Assembly (NCBI GenBank): GCA_949775045.1
Contig: OX459103.1
Span: 17,096,807-17,160,806, forward strand
Direction of reading: 5' to 3'
DNA: 64,000 nt
Origin: Metridium senile
Lineage: Eukaryota > Cnidaria > Anthozoa > Actiniaria > Metridiidae
In this document: piece after piece, positions 1 to 12,200 of the stretch
Numbering within the stretch: position 1 is the first letter of the stretch
Layout of the letters: the number at the start of each line of letters is the position of its first letter
Notes under the pieces: generated by a model
Told to the model about the DNA's origin: nothing
Seen by the model: only the letters and a program-made list of their open reading frames with translations
The model's database searches: none
Position numbers and translations under genes: made by a program

Positions 1-2270
1 GAGTCACTGCATACTATACTTGATTCAATGGCTGTCTGAATGACTGACTGCTTGATTCAATGACTGACTGACTGACTGCTTGATTCAATGACTGACTGCT
101 TGATTCAATGACTGACTGACTGACTGCCTAATTCAATGGCTGACTGACTGACTGACTGACTGCTTGATCGATTCAATGACTGACTGACTGCCTGATTCAA
201 TGACTGACTGGCTGACTGCTTGATCGATTCAATGACTGACTGACTGACTGCTTGATTCAATGACTGACTGACTGACTGACTGACTGACTGCTTGATTCAA
301 TGACTGACTGACTGACTAACTGCTTGATTCAATGACTGACTGACTGACAGACTGCTTAATTCAATGACTGACTGACTGACTGCTTGATTCAATGACTGAC
401 TGAATGACTGCTTGATTCAATGACTGACTGACTGACTGCTTCATTCAATGACTGACTGCTTGATTCAATGACTGACTGACTGACTGCTTGATTCAATGAC
501 TGACTGACTGACTGCCTAATTCAATGACTGACTGACTGACTGCTTGATTCAATGACTGACTGACTGCTTGATTCAATGACTGACTGACTGACTGACTGCT
601 TGATCGATTCAATGACTGACTGACTGACTGCTTGATTCAATGACTGACTGACTGACTGTTTGATCGATTCAATGACTGACTGACTGACTGCTTGATTCAA
701 TGTTCACTGACTGACTGACTGACTGACTGACTGCTTGATCGATTCAATGACTGACTGACTGACTGCTTGATTCAATGACTGACTGACTGACTGCTTGATT
801 CAATGACTGACTGACTGACTGCCTAATTCAATGATTAGTTGGTGATTGGCTCAAACTCAACCGCTTAACATTGAATACATCTAAAACTAAAGCTATGCTG
901 TTCGGAAGTAGGAGGAAAACAAAGAACATATCAAGCATATCCATCGAAGTACACTCGAAGAAGGTTGAAAGAGTGGATGAGTTCAAGTACCTTGGTTTGG
1001 TGTTTTCAGGCAATATGTCTTGGTCAGCCCACATTGAAAAACAGTTGACCAAAATCAACAAACGCCTTGGTCTACTGAAGCGAATCAAATATCTTCTACC
1101 AAAGTTTGCTAGACTGTTGTACTTCAATAGCTTAGTTTTACCACTCTTTGATTATGGGGACATTGTATGGGGAGATAAAGACAACATCACGCTGATGCAA
1201 TCACTTCAAATCCTGCACAACAAAGCTGCCAAGATCATACTGGATCGCCCTCTCCAGTCATCGGCTTCTGAAGCACGAAGGGAACTTAACTGGAAAGAGT
1301 TAAATCATCGTAGACACTATCATCGATGTTTGTATGTTTTCAAATGCAAGAACAATTTGCAATCCTCTAATCTGATGTTCACCAAATTAAATAAGCATGG
1401 ACATAACACAAGGCATGGAAACGAGTATCGTTTACCAACAGTAAAAACAAATTGGGGGAAACAAAGGCTGTCATATCATGCCATTAAGGAATGGAACACT
1501 CTAAGTGAGGCTGTTAAACAATCCTCAAAAATTAACCAACTTAAGTCTTTTTTCTAAACCAACTATTTAACTGTTTATTTAATATTTACATTTTTGCATT
1601 ATTGTATTTTTTCTCACTTTGTATCGATAATTTGCCTTCTTTATTTTAACTACGTCATATGGTATATATAATTAGTTTACAGGACCTTCTTGAAAATCAC
1701 TAATGTGAAGGAGCATCCTGTTAAAATATCATTAAATAAATAAATAAATAAAAATGACTGACTGACTGACTGCTTGATTCAATGACTGACTGACTGACTG
1801 CTTGATTCAATGACTGACTGACTGACTGACTGCTTGATTCAATGACTGACTGACTGACTGCTTGATTCAATGACTGACTGACTGACTGCTTGATTCAATG
1901 ACTGACTGACTGCTTGATTCAATGACTGACTGACTGCTTGATTCAATGACTGACTGACTGACTGACTGCTTGATTCAATGACTGACTGACTGCTTGATTC
2001 AATGACTGACTGACTGCTTGATTCAATGACTGACTGACTGACTGACTGCTTGATCGATTCAATGACTGACTGACTGACTGCTTGATTCAATGACTGACTG
2101 ACTGCTTGATTCAATGACTGACTGACTGACTGACTGCTTGATCGATTCAATGACTGACTGACTGCTTGATTCAATGGCTGACTGACTGACTGCTTGATTC
2201 AATGACTGACTGACTGACTGCTTGATTCAATGACTGTCTGATTGATCAATTAATTAACTGACTGACTGAC
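1..2270. repeat. Compound TGAC satellite in intron 3 of esterase gene C
   Basis: Runs of TGAC (2 to about 7 units) alternate with a TTGATTCAA or TTGATCGATTCAA spacer, making a loose higher-order repeat. It fills 1-834 and 1757-2255 and is split by a LINE fragment. It starts about 40 bp past the exon 3 donor of gene C and runs off the left edge. Gene A has a pure GTCA array in the same intron, so a tetranucleotide seed probably predates the duplication. Frames through it read as Ser-Gln-rich peptides and are not genes. Confidence 0.9.
835..1752 (+). mobile_element. 5'-truncated non-LTR retrotransposon (LINE), RT C-terminal end
   Basis: An open frame from about 835 to 1557 encodes the last part of a LINE reverse transcriptase. 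It enters at the typical motif DWLKLNRLTLNTSKTKAMLF, followed by the FKYLGLVFSG box, a basic stretch with LYFNSLVLPLFDYGDIVW, and the usual C-terminal WN-L segment. Translation opens directly at the satellite junction without a start codon, as expected of 5' truncation. About 180 bp of A/T-rich 3' UTR ends in a TAAA tail (1733-1752). The frame is intact, so the insertion may be fairly young. The clade (CR1/L2/Jockey-like) is not settled. Confidence 0.85.
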
Positions 2271-2309
2271 GACCAGTCACTGGCTGCACTCTAAAAACAT
2301 TATTGATAC

Positions 2310-5300
2310 CTTTTCGTTTTGAGACAATCCAGTAACTTGTCATCTTTGTCATCACAGCTGATTGCTTTGCTAAACACCTCTAATCCTTTAGTTGATAATA
2401 CTTTGCCGAAACCAAATTGTGATACAGATGACCCACTCTGTGCAATTACACGATGGAACAAGCCTTTACTAAGGGGGGAGACGAGGAGGCTGGAGACACT
2501 CATTCCACCAGCACTCTCTCCAAAAATGGTCACCTGATCCGGGTTGCCACCAAATGAAGCTATGTTTTGTTGAACCCATTTTAAGGAGAGAATCTTGCAA
2601 TAAAAGAAGGAAAACAGAAAAATGAACACGGCATTAACAAATATATTTCAAAAAGGGCAATATAATATTGCTTAGAATGCAAGCTTGAATTATGTTATAT
2701 TCATATAAAAATAATTTCAACACATCTTAAAATTAAATATGCTGAAAAACCTTGTAGACAAAGTTTGGAAAAATTCCATGCTGTTGTGATCTTTCGCAGT
2801 TTAAATTCATAACATATACATGTACATGTATATAGTGCATTTTGGGCTTGGTATCTCATGCAGCAAAACATTAAACTATTGCCAGCCTTAAAAATATCAA
2901 GAAAATCAAGAATATGTCACGCTCTATGCTTTACGACTGATAAACTAATGCATATATAGGCTTTATGCTAACTCAGGCATTCCAACGGCTAGTTGTGAAA
3001 TAAGTTTTGGCTGCTTTTAGCTATTGCTGACTTCCATAAATATAACACTAGGCACCAAAATAACTTGATGCTAGAAGGTGGGGCCATTGGACCACCATCA
3101 ATTTTGCAACTGATGTCTGGAATAGCTTAGATTTGTCTCTAAGAGAAGCCAATTCAATAACAACTTTTAAGCATGGCCTATATAAGCAGAGCTATAAACG
3201 TTTCGGGTTTATGGGGTCTTTGGGGTTACATATTTATATATATTTGACTTTTTATACTTCTTAGCTTATGAATTGTTGCTATTCTAGTTTTAGGGTTACA
3301 TATTTATATATATTTGACTTTTTATACTTCTTAGCTTATGAATTGTTGCTATTCTAGTTTTAGGGTTACATATTTGTATATATATTTAGATTTTTTATAC
3401 TTCTTAGCTTATGATTTGTTCCATTTTAGTATTTGACATAGAGGACCCTTCTGTAAACCACTAATTGTGATGTTGGTATCCTCAATAAAGATGTTTATAA
3501 TTTATAGAGTACAAACACTAAAAGTGTGCAATACTTTGTACTATTTACCACTAAATAGTGTTGATTAAACAATAGAGAACAAAAGAATTTGCATAATTTA
3601 GCAGTATTTAGTGGTATTTATGTTGCACACTTTTAGTGTTTGTACTCTACTAGAGTGCCTTTTATACTTTTGAATGACGGCAGCCAAAACCATCTCACAA
3701 CTAGCTATTGAACTGTCTGAGTTTGCAGAAAATAGAACACTCCCGGGGGGTACTCCCTTTGCCCAAGTGGTAGGGGTGATCGGCGGAGATTTTGAAAATG
3801 ACCCCTAAAAGGTACGCACAGATACAAATAAAGCAGAGTAAAAACGACCCTTACAACTGATTTTTGAGCCAAAACTCTAAATGGACCCTAAAAGGTATGC
3901 ACAGGAAATATTTTAACCCTAAAAGGTACGCCGATACCCTACCACTTGGATAAAGGAAGAACCCCCCCCCCCCCCCCTGGGAGAACACTACAGCAGCGTG
4001 ATTGTACCTGGTCATATGATCCATAATTACCCTTTACGTCTGTACCAGGAATGTTAAAGAACCCCAACACACCCAGCCGATAGTTGATAGTCACCACAAT
4101 GACGTTGTGTAAGGCGACCAATAAGGATGGGTTATAGCTGCGTCCTGTTCCCATGGTAAACCCTCCGCCGTGGATCCATACCATAACTGCTAACTTGTCG
4201 GTCGGGGTTGTTTTAGATGGAGTATAGACATTAAGGGAAAGACAGTCTTCACTTTGAGGAACTGAGAGAAAGAACACAATACATAAATATAATGAATGAA
4301 CGAATAAATTAATGGATGGATTGATGGATGGATAAATTGAGGAATGGATGGAAGAATTAGAGAATGGATGGATAGAATGGGAGAGTAAATGAATTAATGG
4401 ATGGATGAATAGATGAATGGAACAATGAATGACCGAATGGATGGCCAAATGAATAAATGATTGCATGCATGCATGCATGGACGAATTAATGAATAAATAG
4501 AAGCATATTTATTATATAACATATAGTGGTATACCAAGTGATATCAACTAGATAAAAAGCCTATCCTGGTCATGAAGATATCATTGATATCACACATGTG
4601 TGATATCACTCTCAACCAATCAACTTTCAAAACAAACAAAAAAAAATTTCTTCAATCTGTTATATAATAAACAGAACATTACATGTGCGCTTGGAGATAT
4701 GAATTTTATCTTCTCGTGTTGAAAAGATATCCCACTCATTCGCTGCGCTCACTCGTGGGATATCTTATCAACACTCGAAGATAAAATTCATATCTCCATG
4801 CGCCCATGTAATATCCTCTATATATCTACCGTGGTGATACAGGTTACACATAAACTGATTCCCTGGCCATGGTAAAAATTTGACCCTGACATTAATCTTC
4901 AATCTTGTCTACCATGCTCACAGCATGTTGTTTCCTGGATTATCTAGCCGAAGCAGATCTGATTGGTTTATTTACCTTGGGGAACAGAAAAATGTAGCTT
5001 TTAAGCTGGGGCACTGTCATTAATCTTCATTAATCTTCAATCTGGTAAACCATGCTCACAGCATGTCATTTCCTGGATTATCTAGCCGAAGCAATCTGAT
5101 TAGTTTATTTACCTGGGGAACAGAAAAATGTAGCTTTTAAGCTCGGGAACTGTCCTGGGGAATTCTTTTGTTCTTTTTGACGTATCCATGGTTATTGACC
5201 GCGGTGAATTTACCTTCGGGAAATGTCGGTTACACTACACAAACGTGTTTACTGTGGTGTTTGGGACTTCTACCGCGGTAATTGACTCCAGTGTAAACCA

Positions 5301-6649
5301 CAACTATTGATTATGGGATCAATTTGAGGCGATTTAAAACAAATATATCTTGTTGTCGTAGATTTTCTATTTTACGATATGAAACGAAAATAAAATACGT
5401 GTTTATTTATTTTTTGTTTGTTTGATATATTCTATATATATATTCTATATTTTTTCCTTTGTCCGTGTTCGCCCAACACCAAATCATATGTTTATTATTT
5501 AGACACAATCACAGTTTGCGAATACAAAAGGTTTTTGGTGAGTTTGTGGCAAAAAGTAAACTGAAAAGGAAAATTAAACTGAAAAGATTTTTGATGTTAA
5601 AATTGAGTTATTAAAATTGTTAATAAAATTGATTATCAAAATTGAGGAATAGTCAGATAAAACAAGAATGAATTATAAAATATGATTGAAATGAAAAAAA
5701 TAAGGAAAAAAAATTATATAATAAAGATAAAAATGGACAAAACATAAAAATTAGAAAATATTACGCACACCCATTAGAAAAAAGTAAAAAAAAAATTCTC
5801 GTCCGTCTCGTCCGTCGTCCGCGTTTTACGCAAAATCGACCAATCACAGCGTTCTTCTTGACATACATATGTCACGTTATTTGTTTAATCGCTATATTCA
5901 TAAAACAGACCATACTAAAACTTGCTTGAAATAAAGAAATATATGATTTTCAAGAGAGATTTATCTTTTCTCCAACTTATGAGGTTTACACGGGACCGGA
6001 CGGATTTTTGACCGTTCAAAAGATCGACCTGGACATGCTGTTCACACGGAACCGATCATTACAATATTTTCGTTTTGACCGGTTAGGCGTCCAAATTATT
6101 GCACGTTTAGCGCGGTCCTGTGTGAACGAACCCCTAAGCGGATGTTTTTTTTGACCGGTCAAAAATTTGTCCGGTACCGTGTAAAGTCTCACATTTAGAG
6201 ATGTCCAAGTTTGAAATTTCTGGACTATCGCTTTGTTGAAATGAGTACTAGTGTTGGTATAAACTACTCCGAATATTTACATATATTTAAGTTTTAATAA
6301 GTAACCTTGAATCTAAACTCTTACTTTCTTCTCCAGAGTCTAAAGACATATTCATCGCCTTGAACATTTCTGCCATAGGAACTTGAGGACACATGGGTCC
6401 AAATTCACCAGCATCTCGTACATCTTGCCAACTTTCAGCAGGTTTTGGTCGAGCAAATCGTAATTCACCTATCGGCGGTTGTGCATAAGGAATGCCAAGA
6501 AACTGTCGAATTGAAGCTCCATTTATTACGTCTTGTAAACGACCTCGCAGTACGCCATTAGCAGTGTTTACAACTAGAGCGTCTTCTTCAGCAATGCAGC
6601 TGGAGTAGAAGACAATTTGAATGCAGAAGAACAGAAGAAAGCGATTCAT
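2310..6649 (-). CDS. Carboxylesterase gene C, 5' half (exons 1-3); 3' half not in the window
   Basis: Minus-strand type-B carboxylesterase paralog. Exon 1 (6649-6325) begins with a hydrophobic signal peptide ([18 protein letters not shown]) and carries [14 protein letters not shown] and the first disulfide cysteine in GPMCPQ. Exon 2 (4261-4008) holds [14 protein letters not shown] and the oxyanion motif HGGGF. Exon 3 (2593-2310) holds the nucleophile elbow FGESAGG and the [13 protein letters not shown] loop. Donor and acceptor positions and intron phases (1, 0, 2) match genes A and B exactly. Exons 4-6, with the catalytic Glu and His, would lie left of position 1 beyond the satellite, so it cannot be told whether this is a working gene or a 5' fragment. 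It is head-to-head with gene A, 2.56 kb apart. Upstream in-frame codons exist, but 6649 matches the starts of A and B. Confidence 0.85.
3045..3500 (+). mobile_element. LINE 3' remnant with triplicated UTR segment
   Basis: Lies in intron 2 of gene C. From about 3055 the plus strand reads [20 protein letters not shown] followed by [16 protein letters not shown], the typical end of a LINE reverse transcriptase. The 3' UTR contains a unit of roughly 70 bp starting GGGTTACATATTTATATA, present three times between 3230 and 3430. It ends near an AATAAA at about 3484. The remnant is short and inactive. Confidence 0.6.
3507..3647. mobile_element. TA-flanked hairpin MITE, about 141 bp
   Basis: Near-perfect 25-bp terminal inverted repeats (GAGTACAAACACTAAAAGTG at the left) are flanked by TA on both sides (3505-3506 and 3648-3649), as expected for a Tc1/mariner-type target. 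No coding capacity. Confidence 0.75.
3742..3981. mobile_element. hAT-type MITE with poly-C end, copy 1
   Basis: A 240-bp element with inverted ends CCCGGGGGG and CCCCCCTGGG, followed by inner inverted segments around AAGTGGTAGGGGTGATCGGC. It is flanked by the 8-bp direct repeat AGAACACT (3734-3741 and 3982-3989), a hAT-type target duplication. The right end is a run of about 16 C. Sits in intron 2 of gene C, close to the exon 2 donor. Copy 2 is at 8612-8874. Confidence 0.85.
4270..4490. repeat. (AATG/GATG)n microsatellite beside exon 2 of gene C
   Basis: An impure GATG/AATG array directly next to the exon 2 acceptor, on the intron 1 side. The same array, in transcript sense (ATTC)n, precedes exon 2 in genes A and B. 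Confidence 0.9.
4678..4812. mobile_element. Hairpin MITE (ATTACATG ends)
   Basis: Inverted arms of about 60 bp (CGCTTGGAGATATGAATTTT and its complement) surround a short loop around ATTCGCTGCGCTCACTCG. A diverged relative is at 47660-47772. Confidence 0.7.
4892..5157. repeat. Tandem duplication of about 135 bp
   Basis: Two adjacent copies of a unit containing CATGCTCACAGCATGT and TGTAGCTTTTAAGCT, differing by a few substitutions and small indels. Lies in intron 1 of gene C. No coding signal. Confidence 0.75.
5979..6192. mobile_element. Probable MITE in intron 1 of gene C
   Basis: About 210 bp with imperfect inverted ends: GAGGTTTACACGGGACCGGA on the left against CCGGTACCGTGTAAAGTCTC on the right. 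Internal GACCGGT motifs also pair. GC-richer than its surroundings. Other than this and simple AT-rich sequence, I see nothing in 5160-6300. Confidence 0.6.
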
Positions 6650-6930
6650 GGCTGAGCGAAAATGTTTTGCTTCGCTGTGCCATCCGGCGTTTCGTAGCGT
6701 TTCGTGACAACAAAAACACAGGAAGCCCACCATAAGGACGACAAAACACAGGAAAACCAATCGAAAGTTCATTGATATTTTTTAAGCATTAATGACACTT
6801 TCATTTTTTTTTTAGAACAACATTAACATTATAATTATAGACTATTAGATATCTTATGTATTTTATTGTATTTTTGTATATTTGTATTTATTATATACAA
6901 GTTGGAAACCTACATAGAAGGAGCAATTTC

Positions 6931-7403
6931 ATTGGTTCGCTATCTCGGAATAATTAACAATTATTCGCCGAAGGCGAAGTGATTATCGGTGAATATTTAC
7001 CAAGCGGCGAGTCTTCGAGCTGCGAGGTAAATATTCACCGATAATCACTTCGCCTGAGGTGAATAATCGTTTTAGTATAAATACTAAGGTGATTATTTCA
7101 AAAAAGAAAGAAGGAAACAGCATTGAAAGTGAAAATATTGTATTTTTTAAAAGCGCGACCGTTACGCGTAAAAATTGTAAACTTTGTCTCGCATATAATG
7201 ACAAAAAAAAACAACGTGAAAATTTACTATGATACCTTTAAATAGCTTGACACCAAACTTAGTAGCTTCTTTTGTCGATTTTGGGACAGCATTTTCTTTA
7301 AAGTTTTCACTTTCATCTTTGCTAACAGTGACAAAACAACTACTGGCAGCCATTTTGTCCGAAAAGGTAATTATCGGCTGATAATCCGAGATAGCAAACC
7401 AAT
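6931..7403. mobile_element. TIR element carrying a first-exon fragment (Crypton-like?)
   Basis: Bounded by inverted repeats ATTGGTTCGCTATCTCGGA and TCCGAGATAGCAAACCAAT. Near the left end is a hairpin built on CGCCGAAGGCGAAGTGATTA. On the minus strand from 7353 it encodes MAASSCFVTVSKDESENF and KENAVPKSTKEATKFGVKLF, followed at once by a GTATCA donor-like site. The pattern resembles the N-terminal exon of Crypton/ZMYM-type tyrosine recombinase genes common in invertebrates. That assignment is from memory of the pattern and is uncertain. Related pieces lie at 7477, 7969-8028 and 23645-23850. Confidence 0.5.
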
Positions 7404-7476
7404 CAGAGCGCGCGATTTTGTATAATCACCTTTGTATTTATACCCACCTCTGGATCTCGGAATAATGAGAAACAAA

Positions 7477-7545
7477 ATGGCAGGCGAAAATTCGCGTTTT
7501 GCAAGTGTTTCAGATGCCGAAATTGAGAGCGAGAGGTCTAATTGT
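7477..7545 (+). pseudogene. Fragment of a first exon related to that at 7353
   Basis: ATG at 7477 opens MAGENSRFASVSDAEIESER, which matches the spacing of MAASSCFVTVSKDESENF on the opposite strand 124 bp away and [18 protein letters not shown] at 23712. The frame closes soon after. Likely part of the same mobile family. Confidence 0.4.
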
Positions 7546-8472
7546 TTTAGTATCCAACAACTTATTGGTCAAACAAGGAAATAATAGTAACAACAAAGTA
7601 CTAAAACTCGAAAAACTAGAACATTTTGTGAATGAATTTTGACTTGAAGAGCGCGCGCTACTGACGCCATCACACTATTTTTCAGTTTGATTGAGAAAGC
7701 CAGATTAAAAAACTGTTCTTGAATTTTTTTTAATTCCTCCTTCGTTCTAAAATATAGAGTAGTTTTAACACTAAAATATGCTATTTTCAAACGTTAAAAA
7801 AAAAGTATTGAGGGAGAAAATGGCAAAAACAGTGGAGAACCGTCACACGTCATTGAGCGCGCGCTCGGTATTTTTACTTTCGATTATCTGTAATTTTATC
7901 AAAATAAAACGATTGAAATTCTCATTTTGTGTTGAGGTTCCCTCCTTGTATATAATAAAACAATTATTCGCCGAAGGCGAAGTGATTATCGGTGAATATC
8001 TACCGAACGGCGAGTCCTCGACTAGTTTCTATTTTTTATAATAGTTTTTAGGGTTGTAATTTTAAATTATATGTATTTTATATTTTCTTTTGTATACTCT
8101 TATTCTTATAATTTGTAAATTTATGTGCATATTTGAGGTCCCTCATATTTGGAAAATGCTACATGTAATTTCAAAATATGCTATAAATAAATCGATACTG
8201 ACACTTTAGAAATACAGACATCCTTTGCAGGCTTAAACGGTGTGGACTGTAGCTTTGATTGTTATGGTCATATAACACAAACACGTACAACCAAAATATG
8301 CTATGAATAAATCGATAACAAGAGAAGAAATACCGACATCGAATCCTTTGCAAACCTGTAGCTTTTTTTACGACAGGGCTTTTTGAAACTGTTGTGTAAA
8401 CATATCTGGTATTTCATTTCACTTCTTTGCTCTGATCTATTTAAAAATAATTTACGCACTTGCTTTTAAAAT

Positions 8473-9024
8473 AGAGTGCTTACACTATGTCCATGAAATA
8501 TATAATCTAAATAGTTCCTACATATTAGTTTTTATTTAGTGACTATTAGTCACTATCACTCAACTGGAACAGCTTTAGTAACAATACACAAGGGAAATCA
8601 AATACTCAAAACCCAGGGGGGGGGGGGGGGGGGGGTTCTCTCTTTATCCAAGTGGTAGGGGTGATCGGCGTACCTTTTAGGGTTAAAATATTTCCAGTGC
8701 GTACCTTTTAGGGTCCATTTAGAGATTTGGCTCAAAAATCAGTTCTAAGGGTCGTTTTTACTCTGCTTTATTTGTATCTGAGCGTACCTTTTAGGGGTCA
8801 TTTTCAAAATCTCCGCCGATCACCCCTACCACTTGGACAAAGGGAGTACCCCCCCCCCCCCCCCCCCCCCCGGGACTCAAAACCATAAAAAGTTAATACT
8901 TTATTCATTGTGTATTGTTACTAAAGCTGTTCCAGTTGAGTGATAGTGACTAATAGTCACTAAATAAAAACTATTAGTTAGGAACTATTTAGATTTTATT
9001 TCATGGACATAGTGTAAGCACTCT
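8473..9024. mobile_element. Hairpin element interrupted by a hAT-type MITE
   Basis: Arms of about 120 bp (AGAGTGCTTACACTATGTCC at the left, its complement ending at 9024) pair almost perfectly. The loop is occupied by the separate MITE at 8612-8874. The arms also contain the palindrome TAGTGACTATTAGTCACTA. Lies between the divergent starts of genes C and A. Confidence 0.8.
8612..8874. mobile_element. hAT-type MITE with G20 and C23 ends, copy 2
   Basis: Same family as 3742-3981, in inverted orientation. It is flanked by the 8-bp direct repeat ACTCAAAA (8604-8611 and 8875-8882). The left end has 20 consecutive G (8616-8635) and the right end 23 consecutive C (8849-8871), so one strand can fold into a G:C-clamped hairpin. 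Inserted in the loop of the outer hairpin. Confidence 0.9.
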
Positions 9025-9209
9025 TTCAAACATTGACAGTCTTCGATCATTAATTTGTCGATACAAAGTTTTTTAAAGTTTACTCAACGTATATACTGGG
9101 CTTCCTGTGTTCGGAGACAGTCAAGCTGATCGATAGGTAGGTTAATAGGTCGAGGGTTCAATAAAAATACACAAGGCCTCACAAGGCAACGATACATTCT
9201 CGTGCCATC

Positions 9210-12200
9210 ATGGATCGCTTTCTTCTGTTCTTCTGCATTCAAATTCTCTTCTACTCCAGCTGCATTGCTGAAGAAGACGCTGTAGTTGTAAACACTGCTA
9301 ATGGCGTACTGCGAGGTCGTTTACAAGACGTAATAAATGGAGCTTCAATTCGACAGTTTCTTGGCATTCCTTATGCACTACCGCCGATAGGTGAGTTAAG
9401 ATTTGCTCGACCAAAACCTGCTGAAAGTTGGCAAGATGTACGAGATGCTGGTGAATTTGGACCCATGTGTCCTCAAGTTCCTACGGCAGAAATCCCAATA
9501 TTCATGGCACTGAATTTGTCTATAGGCGCTGGAGAAGAAAGTAAGATTTTCCATTAGAAAACATTCGTAATCCTAGTAAATAACTTAGGCCTCGTCTACA
9601 CGAATCCGATCCGGCTTAAATCGCATAGACTGATATTTGCGTCCACACGAATCCGCGTATCCAGAGGATTCAAGTAAAAGTATGCGGTTTCGGTGACCGG
9701 ATTCAATGGATTCGTGTGGACGATAGGCCGATTCGCATCAAAAAGTATGCGGTTTCAAAAGTATCCGGATCCGTGTAGACGGAGTCTTATGTAAATATTC
9801 GGGCAAACCAGATCGAATACACACACCAAAAGATGCAGCAATCAATTGAGACCCCGTCTACACGGATCCGGATACTTTTGAAACCGCACGGCACTTTTTG
9901 ATGCGGATCGGCCTATCGTCCACACGAATCCAGTGAATCCGGTCAACGAAACCGCATACTTTTACTTGAATCCTCCGGATACGCAGATTCGTGTGGACGC
10001 AAATATTTCTATGCGGTTTCAGCCGGATCGGATTCGTGTAGACGAGGCCTGAGAAATAGTTCATGGTGAGGCTTGATATATTCTCATAATATGCTACTTC
10101 AAAGATATATATAACGAAATTATTTATGCAAATAAAATCTTATGTAATAAAATAAAATCACATATAACAAAATAATATCTATGCCGTAAATCAATTGCAT
10201 AGGCGTTTCGTTATATACATAGAACAAAATTTATGCCGTTACTCAATCGCATAATCGTTTCGTTATATACAGAGAACAAAATTTATGCCGTTGATCAATC
10301 GCATAATCGTTTCGTTATAAACAGAGAACTAAATTTATGCCGTTGATCAATCGCATAGTCCTTTCGTTATGTAACAAGACGCATAACTGCGTAATCTCGG
10401 GATTCTCTTTGATGTGCAAAATAATTTTAATGTATACACCTAATTTCAAAAACGTTGCCATACAAATAGAACATTTTTACTTTCAGTTCGGTTACTTGCC
10501 AGATTTGGCAATATTTTGGACATTGCTTTTGTCCAATCACGTTCGAGATTTCACCGAACGGTTTTCAACTACTTTTGACTTAAAAACGTTTACTATACAT
10601 GTATTTGTTGATTTTACTCATTCTATAATGTAGAACAACTAGTTTTGTTAAACTGAATAAACCTGTTTACCAGCTGTTCACGTTAAGTAAATTTCCAGAA
10701 AAAGTGTTGGTCACTTGATTGTACAAAGCGCGCTGACGTAATTGGAAAATACTAAAAGATGAAATCCTAACCAATAGAAATCTTAGTCGCTTGGTGTCAA
10801 GTAATTTACATGAACCTTTGGCAAACAATTAAGTTATCAATAATTAAAATAAACTTAAAGATTAGAACAGCTGAAAAATAGTTAAAAACTAAACTAGAGG
10901 AAAACTAGAAAATAGTGTAAATTTGTCTTCATGACAATAAGCATATATTCACCATGCACGTTTGCTGCCATGTAAGACAAAAGGTAAATAATCTTTAATG
11001 CATTGTTTTCGGTATTTTTCGTTGTTATGTTATCAAGAAGACCCTAATTATAAACTTTTACGGCCAGCAAAGAGCTCGACCGTACGAGCAAAAGAGCAAA
11101 ACAAGATTTCATAAAACATGCAATCAATATCCATTTGACTGATAAGAATACTTGACCACGACACTGCTTGACCACACGGCAAACGCAAAGGTTAACTGCG
11201 TTGTCGGTGCCAGAAATACTTGACCACGACACTGCTTGACCACACGGCAAACGCAAAGGTTAACTGCGTTGTCGATGCCAGCGTGACTTTATTTGCTGCT
11301 CGTGTTCATCCATCCATTCATTCATTTTCCCATTTATTCATTCATTCATCCATTCATTCATTCTCCCATTCATCCATCCGTTCATTTATTCATTCATTAA
11401 ATTGATGTATTGTGTTCTTTGTCTCAGTTCCTCAAAGTGAAGACTGTCTTTCCCTTAATGTCTATACTCCATCTAAAACAACCCCAACCGACAAGTTAGC
11501 AGTTATGGTATGGATCCACGGCGGATCGTTTGTTGCCGGTACAGGACGCAGCTATAACCCATCCTTATTGGTCGCCTTACACAACGTCATTGTGGTGACT
11601 ATCAACTATCGTCTGGGTGTGTTGGGGTTCTTTAACATTCCTGGTACAGACGTGAAGGGTAATTATGGAATGCATGACCAGGTACAGTTTTGTTCATGCA
11701 TAAGTTACTACGCTTTTCATAATACGTGACCACAGACATTTACACGTCAGCGAAAAAAAGGTGTTTGTGCTGCTGTCAATCAGTTGGTACCTGGTACTGT
11801 ATATTGATTGAAAGCAGTTAGAAACACTTTTTACTCGTCTAGTCTTCTCCGATCGTCGCGTAATTATGAAAGGTGCAGTAATTGTGATCATCTGCGGGTA
11901 TGGAGTTTTGAAACTACTTACCCTGAGAGCAGAGTTTTCTCTTATCCTTCGAAAAATGAAAAAATGAACCTCTTCCGGCAAAAGCCATGTTTGAGCCCCT
12001 CCTAGGGGTTTTAGGGAACAAGGGAACAAAATATGATAAAACAATAGTTTTTGGTGGATCATGCATGGGAACATAAGGTAAAACATTTTAGTGAAACTGT
12101 TATTTTACTTATGGGGAACAAGGGAAAAAAGCAAAAAGGTCAATTTTTTTAAGTTGTAATTTATTTTCTTGTTGCTATAATGGTAATGATGATCATGTCA

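Noticed and set aside
9858..10064. Small minus-strand gene of 68 codons
   Set aside because: It is the Harbinger-type MITE read as protein. The same sequence occurs at 63796 with frame changes.
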